The notes under the pieces are model-generated. The model was given only the letters and a program-made list of their open reading frames with translations. It searched no databases and was not told the DNA's origin. Positions 17,229 to 22,635 of a stretch of DNA of 22,635 nt are shown one piece after another; the first letter of the stretch is position 1, and each line of letters begins with the position of its first letter. The translations under genes and the position numbers were made by a program. This DNA is from Chara braunii (taxonomy: Eukaryota; Streptophyta; Charophyceae; Charales; Characeae), in the NCBI GenBank assembly GCA_003427395.1, contig BFEA01000141.1, positions 1,718,837 through 1,741,471 of the forward strand, given 5' to 3'.

Positions 17229-17880
17229 GTGTATAGAGCAGAATCTTTATTGAGTTCCAGAAGTCTACCTGTAGCTCTTTTTAAAAGGTCGAAGTGGGCA
17301 AGCAACCAAGCGGCGAGTCTATCGTTGGACCAGACTATAGCGAAGTCACAGTTTGACCCCGGTAGGATAGTAGTGAGTCCACAGTCAGTCAGTGGTAGGA
17401 TCCAGCCAGTCCCAGTCCCGTTCAGCAAGTACCCCGGGATGGAGAGTACCATGGCCGGTGGCAAAGGGGCAGACCAACAATCTACATAAGTATAACTCAA
17501 GAGGCAACCCCCAGCCGTTCATTCCCTTCCTGTGTAGGCCATGCAGGAACGTTGTTACAGCGTATTGTACAACAATGGTTTATATATGCCCGGGAGTGCA
17601 GTGACTGAAGGAGAGCTTAGCCAATGCTGTAGGTGTAGTACAGTGTGAGGTACAATGTGGGAGTGTGTTTGTAAACGGGTTGTTGCTTGTGGGGTATCTA
17701 GTGTGATCAGGTGTATGTGAACAATGAGTTGTTTGGGTGCTGAGTCGCCATAGTTATTGAAAGCGAAGTAGTACCCGGGTTCCCATATCCCTGAGTTTCG
17801 AGTGGGTGCGTGTCGCCAATTTGCTGCGCTACTGTCTTCATGCATGAACAGTGTGATTGAAGGCGAGCCTGATTTCACCG
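17229..17880. other. Unrecognised stretch, overlapping frames on both strands
   Basis: Frames of about 100 codons on each strand (17195-17500 minus, 17229-17489 plus, 17555-17878 minus) mirror one another and contain no recognised domain. Confidence 0.25.
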
Positions 17881-18866
<986 letters not shown>

Positions 18867-19183
18867 TGTAGCGGACCTCTGGTTGGCCTGTGAGACCAGC
18901 CCCTTGGCCTGTTCTCACAGGCCTGTGTTCTATTCGGGGGCAGTCCAGTCCAGTCCAGGCCGATACCTCTGTCGGTACCAGCGAGTCCAGTCCAGTCTCG
19001 TCAGTCCGCTGGGGTATACCCCAGTAGTTGTCTGTTTTCGTCATCATTTTTCACTTGCACATTTTTGGAGTACGTGCGTGGAGTCTCGCGTGGGAGTTGC
19101 GCTGTGCATCTTGAACTCCCCCCTTCTTCCTCCATCTCCATCTCTATCATTAGCGGAGCACCACACCTGGTGGGTCCGCTACA
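18867..19183 (+). repeat. 5' LTR, 317 bp
   Basis: Begins TGTAGCGGACC and ends GGTCCGCTACA, a perfect 11 bp terminal inverted repeat of the TG...CA type. Inside are an 11 bp perfect stem GGCCTGTGAGA/TCTCACAGGCC (18885-18895 and 18913-18923), CAGTC-rich short repeats (about 18945-19000) and the 16 bp perfect palindrome CTGGGGTATACCCCAG (19009-19024). The second LTR would lie outside the window. Confidence 0.75.
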
Positions 19184-19184
19184 T

Positions 19185-19196
19185 TGGTATTGGAGC
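19185..19196 (+). other. Primer-binding site, initiator tRNA-Met type
   Basis: TGGTATTGGAGC lies one base after the LTR end and matches the usual plant site TGGTATCAGAGC at 10 of 12 positions. It is where minus-strand DNA synthesis would be primed. Confidence 0.7.
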
Positions 19197-19789
19197 GGGA
19201 ACGGTCCCCGCTCCCACCCACCACCCCGCACAACAGCGAAAACAGCCCAACCCGACAGCAGGGTTTTTCGGGAAGGCCAAGGCCGCCGCACGCGCGCTTG
19301 CGCACCACTCGCCCACGCTGCCCCGCTGCCCCGCCCCGCCCCGCTCTCGGATTTCTATTATCAAGATCCGGGAGTTTTTGCTGCTGTTGGGGTTCGAAGC
19401 CAAGCGCCTGCTGGGCCATGCGCGTGCGTAAGCACCCTGATAACACACTTGCCACAGAGTGTAGATGTCCCTGTAGCACGGCAACNTCGTGTTGAAGAGG
19501 TGCTGGCTATTTCCCCCCCCCGCCCCCCCCCGCCGGCGATCAGCGAGCAGCGACCAGCGAGGCAGCAACGGGAGAGGCTGCTATTTATCCGCCCCCGCCC
19601 CCCTGCGTGGCTGCTGCTGCCTGTACACGTGGCCACCTGCAGTGCCACGTGGCACTTTGCTGTGGACTGAAGACCCCCCTAGTTAGGGGTCTGCGCCACA
19701 ACATTATTATTATTATTTTTTACTATTTCACTACTGCTGCAACAACTCAAGATTTCCCCCTGGCTATGGGGCTGTGTGACTGCGGCAGT

Positions 19790-19999
19790 AGGGTGGCTGA
19801 TCAAGATCTCAGCCAACCCTAGATCATCATCATCATCCACCAGGGTATGCTCACATAGCACACCCTGGATCTGCAGTGCTGCAACTAGGGGCTGATCAAG
19901 ATCTCAGCCCCCCCTTTCATCCTCCTGTTGGTTGGCTGCAACGAAGGCCAAGACCCTCCTGGTCTTGGTATACCTTGTGCCCTTGGAGACACCAAGGGC
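19790..19999 (+). other. Cluster of five hairpins in the leader
   Basis: AGGGT-GGCTGA/TCAGCC-A-ACCCT (19790-19820) and GGGGCTGA/TCAGCCCC (19888-19911) share the loop TCAAGATC but differ in stem. Between them is CCAGGGT/ACCCTGG (19840-19846 and 19862-19868). Then CCAAGACC/GGTCTTGG (19948-19955 and 19961-19968) and GCCCTTGG/CCAAGGGC (19979-19986 and 19992-19999), each with a 5-nt loop. In retroelements such clusters often serve packaging or dimerisation; here that is inference. Confidence 0.7.
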
Positions 20000-20004
20000 C
20001 AGGT

Positions 20005-20340
20005 ATCATCTCTCTCTCCCCTTTTCTTTCCCCCACCTTCCACTGCCTCTCTCCCCTCCTCTTTTTACCTTCCCCACCCCACCTTTTCTCCCACTAACCA
20101 CTATCTTACCCTCTTTTCTTCATTTCTTTTCTTTTCTCTCCTCCTTCTTTCCTCTTAGTTTCTTGATCACTCTCCATCTTTTCCCATCCTCTTTCTCTCT
20201 CATTCTCTCACTCTCCTCTCCCCCAACTGCCACCACATCATCCCCCCACCTTCCACTTCCATCTTTTTCCCTCTCCCACCTATTTCTTTCTTCTCTCCAT
20301 CACTTTCTCATCCCCCCTTCCCCCCCTACTTTGAATTTTT
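20005..20340 (+). repeat. Polypyrimidine tract
   Basis: More than 300 bp almost only C and T on the + strand, with scattered A and few G. It is not a simple repeat. Frames rich in Ser, Pro, Leu and Phe across it are composition artefacts. Confidence 0.9.
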
Positions 20341-20524
20341 CTGTTTTTCTTTTTTTCTCTCTCCCTTTTGATTTATATTTTCTCTATTTCCAAAAATTCG
20401 AATTATCTTCTTCCCCACCTTCTTTTCTCATTTTCTGATTTATTTCATTTACTTTTTTATTTATTCTGAAAATTCGATTTTTTTACGGCAACCCTAAATC
20501 TGATTAGGTGTTAGTCTTTCTTGC

Positions 20525-20860
20525 TTTCGGCACACGTTTTGACCCCGTGGGGGTAACGAAGTGCTGCCGAAATTTTCTGATTTTCTCTTACTTAGTTTTT
20601 TTCGGCACACTTCGACCCCATGGGGGTAACGAAATGCTGCCGAAATTTTTGACAAATCAGATACTTCATTTCTTCCCACCTCCTCATCCCCTTATTTACT
20701 TATTTATTTATTTATTTATTTATTATTTCCTTTTTATTTTTTGAAATTTCTTTTTATTTGCGGCACCTTGAAACCTAGTGTGCTCACCTTGGTCTCCCCT
20801 TTCCCTTTGGCACATTCTTGAACCCATGGGGGGTAGGGAAATGCTGCTGAAAATTTCAAA
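20525..20860 (+). repeat. Nested-hairpin repeats (three copies)
   Basis: Copy 1: TTTCGGCA/TGCCGAAA (20525-20532 and 20565-20572, pairing through the 20565 T) enclosing CGTT/AACG (20535-20538, 20555-20558) and ACCCC/GGGGT around GTG (20542-20554). Copy 2: TTTCGGCA 20600-20607 / TGCCGAAA 20638-20645 enclosing TTCG/CGAA (20611-20614, 20630-20633) and ACCCC/GGGGT around ATG (20615-20627). Copy 3 (20805-20855) is degenerate: TTTGGCA, ACCC/GGGT, TGCTGCTGAAA. The GAARTGCTGCCGAAATTT end resembles the 9711-10300 repeats. Confidence 0.75.
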
Positions 20861-21290
20861 AAAATAAATATTATTTTTTTTCTTTCACATTTTGTTTACT
20901 TATTCCCTTAATTATTTTTAATATTTATTTATTTCGCTATTTATTTTAATTTTTCTCTCGAAATCTCGCTGTTTATTTATTTTTCTCCCGCCTTTCCCCC
21001 CCTATGCTTGCTATTTTATTTTCTTGATTAGGTCACCGGCACCGTACCCTAACCACTCAAACTCCGGTTAGGGTTTTCTTAGGGTTTTTATAAGGTTTAA
21101 GGTTCTTCAACCCCCCCCTACTTCTCCGTCCTCTTCGGGCACCCTGGACCCGAACCTACCCTCCCCCTTTGACGGCGCACGCGCCAGCCTTGCTACCGCC
21201 GTCCGCCGCTTTCTACCGCGGACTTCCCCCTACGCCCTCCACTCACGCGGACCTCTCCTGGCCCCCTCCAGTCCGGCTCGTCACCTCCTC

Positions 21291-22508
21291 ATGGTCGACG
21301 GCGCGTCATACGCCGCCGACGCGGCAACGACCAGGACACAGGGCTCCACACCCGTGCCGACAGACCAGGGCCACCAGCCCCTGGGGGATCTGCACACCCT
21401 CCTCACCTCCCTCCTTGCGCCCATCCAGGCACAACTCGCAACCCTCGTGCCCTTACAAGCGTAGGTGGCGAACCTTGCCGCCGGCATGCAGCTACTCCAG
21501 GACGCTGCGTGTCCTTCATCTCCTGGCTCCCATTCCGGGTACCCCATCCTCCGACAGGGTAGCCACGGCGGAGCTTCCTCCTCCGCTGCCCCCGACCCGG
21601 CCATCTTGGTGACTGTCCACGCCCCTAGCACGACGGCCGCCATGAGCCAGGCCCTCCCTCAGTCTACGGGCACACCCGCCCAGATTCCGGTCATGACGGC
21701 CACGGGACCACAACCCGCTACCATGGTCTCGGCGTTTCCGGGTGCCCCGTTCCTCCCCACCCTTCGCACGACCGCAGCGCCACCTGGCTCTCCCCCCTCT
21801 GGGATGCCCCGTGCCGCTTGTGCGTCCACTTCCCCTACTATTCCTCCTGCTACCCCTCGCACGACCTACGTTCGAGGTCTCGAGGACGAGATNGCCCAGC
21901 TCCGGGCCGACCTCGCCCTCTCACGCCTTCAGCCTCCCCCACCGTCATAGGTGGCCGCGCCTTCTGGCGCACCCCCTTCTTCCTCTACTCTTCCTTCCAT
22001 GCAGGCTCACTTCCCTCGCCCTGCACCCTACCCATCCCCATCCTACCTCCTCCCCATCCCCTTGGTTGCTACGACCTCTTGTACCGCAACTCCCGTGCAG
22101 CCTGCCGCTTTTTCCCCCGCCGCTCCACCATGCGGCCCGGGTGTACAGTTAGCTGCGCCCCCTCCTCCAGGACCTGCGCCGACTTATTCAGCCGTAGCGC
22201 AGTCCCCTGCTTCCCGTTCTCCTCGCCGCCAAAACGGTGGTGCACCACTTGTCCGCTTGACGGACATTGCCTTGTATGACGGTACAGGCATACGCGTGTC
22301 TCGGTGGCTATAGTCTGCCACCCGCACGCTCCAGCTCATGGGTGCCGCACCCGACACGTGGGTGGCTCACCTCTCCACGCGCCTGTGTGGCGGTCCTTCC
22401 GACGCCTGGGAGGATTTCTACGCTTACTCCGTTCGTGCGGGTCGGACTCCGACCTTCATGGATTTCAGCGTTGTCACGCGGGGATCCCCGGGGCCCAAGC
22501 CGGGGTAG
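21291..22508 (+). pseudogene. gag: Gag-like protein of the retrotransposon, interrupted by in-frame TAG
   Basis: One reading frame stays open from ATG 21291 to TAG 22506 except for TAG at 21462, 21948 and 22311; no TAA or TGA occurs in it. The N-terminal part has an amphipathic leucine/glutamine-rich stretch (about 21381-21500) that continues in register across the first TAG, as a coiled coil would. A Pro/Ala/Ser/Thr-rich linker follows, then a second short coiled segment (GLEDE...LRADLALSRL). The C-terminal part (about 22245-22475) shows the gag pattern LYDGTGIRVSRWL, a Trp-containing helix (DTWVAHLSTRL) and GGPSDAWEDFYAY, as in the Retrotrans_gag family. No zinc knuckle is reached before the low-complexity end. 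Gag would form the particle that packages the element's RNA. One N lies at 21893. The standard code makes it a pseudogene; recoding or readthrough is the alternative. Confidence 0.65.
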
Positions 22509-22635
22509 GGGTTTCAACCCCGAACCCCCGCCGCGGGGCTACCCGACCCCCGCCCCCGCAAAANCAACCCCGGCCCTGCCCCAACCCCGCACCCCCGCCC
22601 CCAACACCCCCGCACCCCGCACCCCCGCACCCAAC
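22509..22635 (+). repeat. C-rich low-complexity end (CCCCGCACC-type)
   Basis: Runs of CCCCGC and CCCCGCACC words with a single N at 22564. The gag frame runs into this from GGATCCCCGGGG (22482-22493) on. It may be a microsatellite inserted in gag or a sequence/assembly problem. Confidence 0.85.

Larger units (their letters stand above)
19197..21290 (+). other. Leader of the retrotransposon (2.1 kb), hairpins and pyrimidine tract
   Basis: No credible protein start precedes 21291; the many GC-rich frames at 19065-19822 are mutually overlapping shadows. The leader holds a hairpin cluster (19790-19999), a C/T-rich tract (20005-20340), ATTT microsatellite (about 20692-20727), hairpin repeats (20525-20860) and telobox-like AGGGTTTT words (about 21068 and 21080). 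It may include other inserted repeats rather than being one native leader. Confidence 0.4.
18867..22635 (+). mobile_element. LTR retrotransposon, 5' portion (continues beyond the window)
   Basis: A 5' LTR (18867-19183) is followed by a primer-binding site (19185-19196), a long leader with stable hairpins, and a gag-like frame from 21291. The 3' parts (protease, reverse transcriptase, integrase, 3' LTR) are not in the window, so class cannot be decided; the gag pattern favours Ty3-type. It is inserted at the end of the second AAT-tract unit. The base before the LTR is preceded by CCCAG, a possible 5 bp target duplication that cannot be tested here. The frame contains TAG codons, so as read with the standard code the copy is defective. 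Confidence 0.7.

Noticed and set aside
19001-19822. Several GC-rich frames on both strands
   Set aside because: Mutually overlapping in GC-rich LTR/leader sequence; none has a recognisable domain.
21742-22279. Pro/Leu-rich frames overlapping gag in other phases
   Set aside because: Shadows of the gag-like frame, which alone shows coiled-coil and gag patterns.

Overview
This window looks like repeat-rich nuclear DNA of a plant-like or green-lineage eukaryote. The evidence is three TTTAGGG telomere-type units at 15063-15087, telobox-like AGGGTTTT motifs near 21065, an LTR retrotransposon whose primer-binding site resembles the plant initiator-Met type, a tRNA-like element resembling tRNA-Asp, and very abundant AAT, GA and C-rich microsatellites. 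A charophyte-like alga is my best guess, but this is not proven. No intact conserved cellular protein gene is recognisable. Most long open frames are microsatellite translations or shadows.

Layout: 1-450 is a tandem array of about 60 bp hairpin units. 453-1784 is non-coding and holds a hairpin module called X. 1785-3150 is dispersed element copy A, split by a 953 bp insertion (2013-2965) with a 9 bp target-site duplication; the insertion carries a palindromic array of 146-147 bp period. 3151-4150 holds hairpins around a tRNA-like sequence (3875-3955). 4150-7420 is unrecognised sequence with short tandem duplications and perfect palindromes. 7423-8438 is a 508 bp tandem duplication. 8683-9394 is a family of hairpins with a fixed 21-nt loop and changing 7-bp stems. 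9711-10300 holds another hairpin repeat of about 120 bp period. 10339-10700 is module Y. 10927-11180 is a run of perfect hairpins. 11626-12050 (copy B, forward) and 12365-12772 (copy C, reverse) flank a GA microsatellite and a 135-N gap. 13215-13511 is module Z (reverse), followed by the second hairpin array (13925-14520), inverted relative to the first. 14521-18866 holds AAT microsatellites, a cryptically simple TGTGAC-rich stretch and a 465 bp tandem duplication. 18867 to the end is the 5' part of an LTR retrotransposon: a 317 bp LTR, the PBS, a 2.1 kb leader with hairpins and a polypyrimidine tract, and a gag-like frame interrupted only by TAG codons.

Two themes stand out. First, several unrelated repeat families keep hairpin complementarity while the stem sequence changes between copies. 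This is compensatory variation, expected either from selection on a folded RNA or DNA, or from template-switch correction of quasi-palindromes. Second, the order array-X-A on the left is mirrored by C-Z-array on the right, and Y-B is a further forward copy without an array. The first 14.5 kb may therefore be one large inverted-repeat, foldback-type structure. All comparisons were made by eye; no database or folding program was run.
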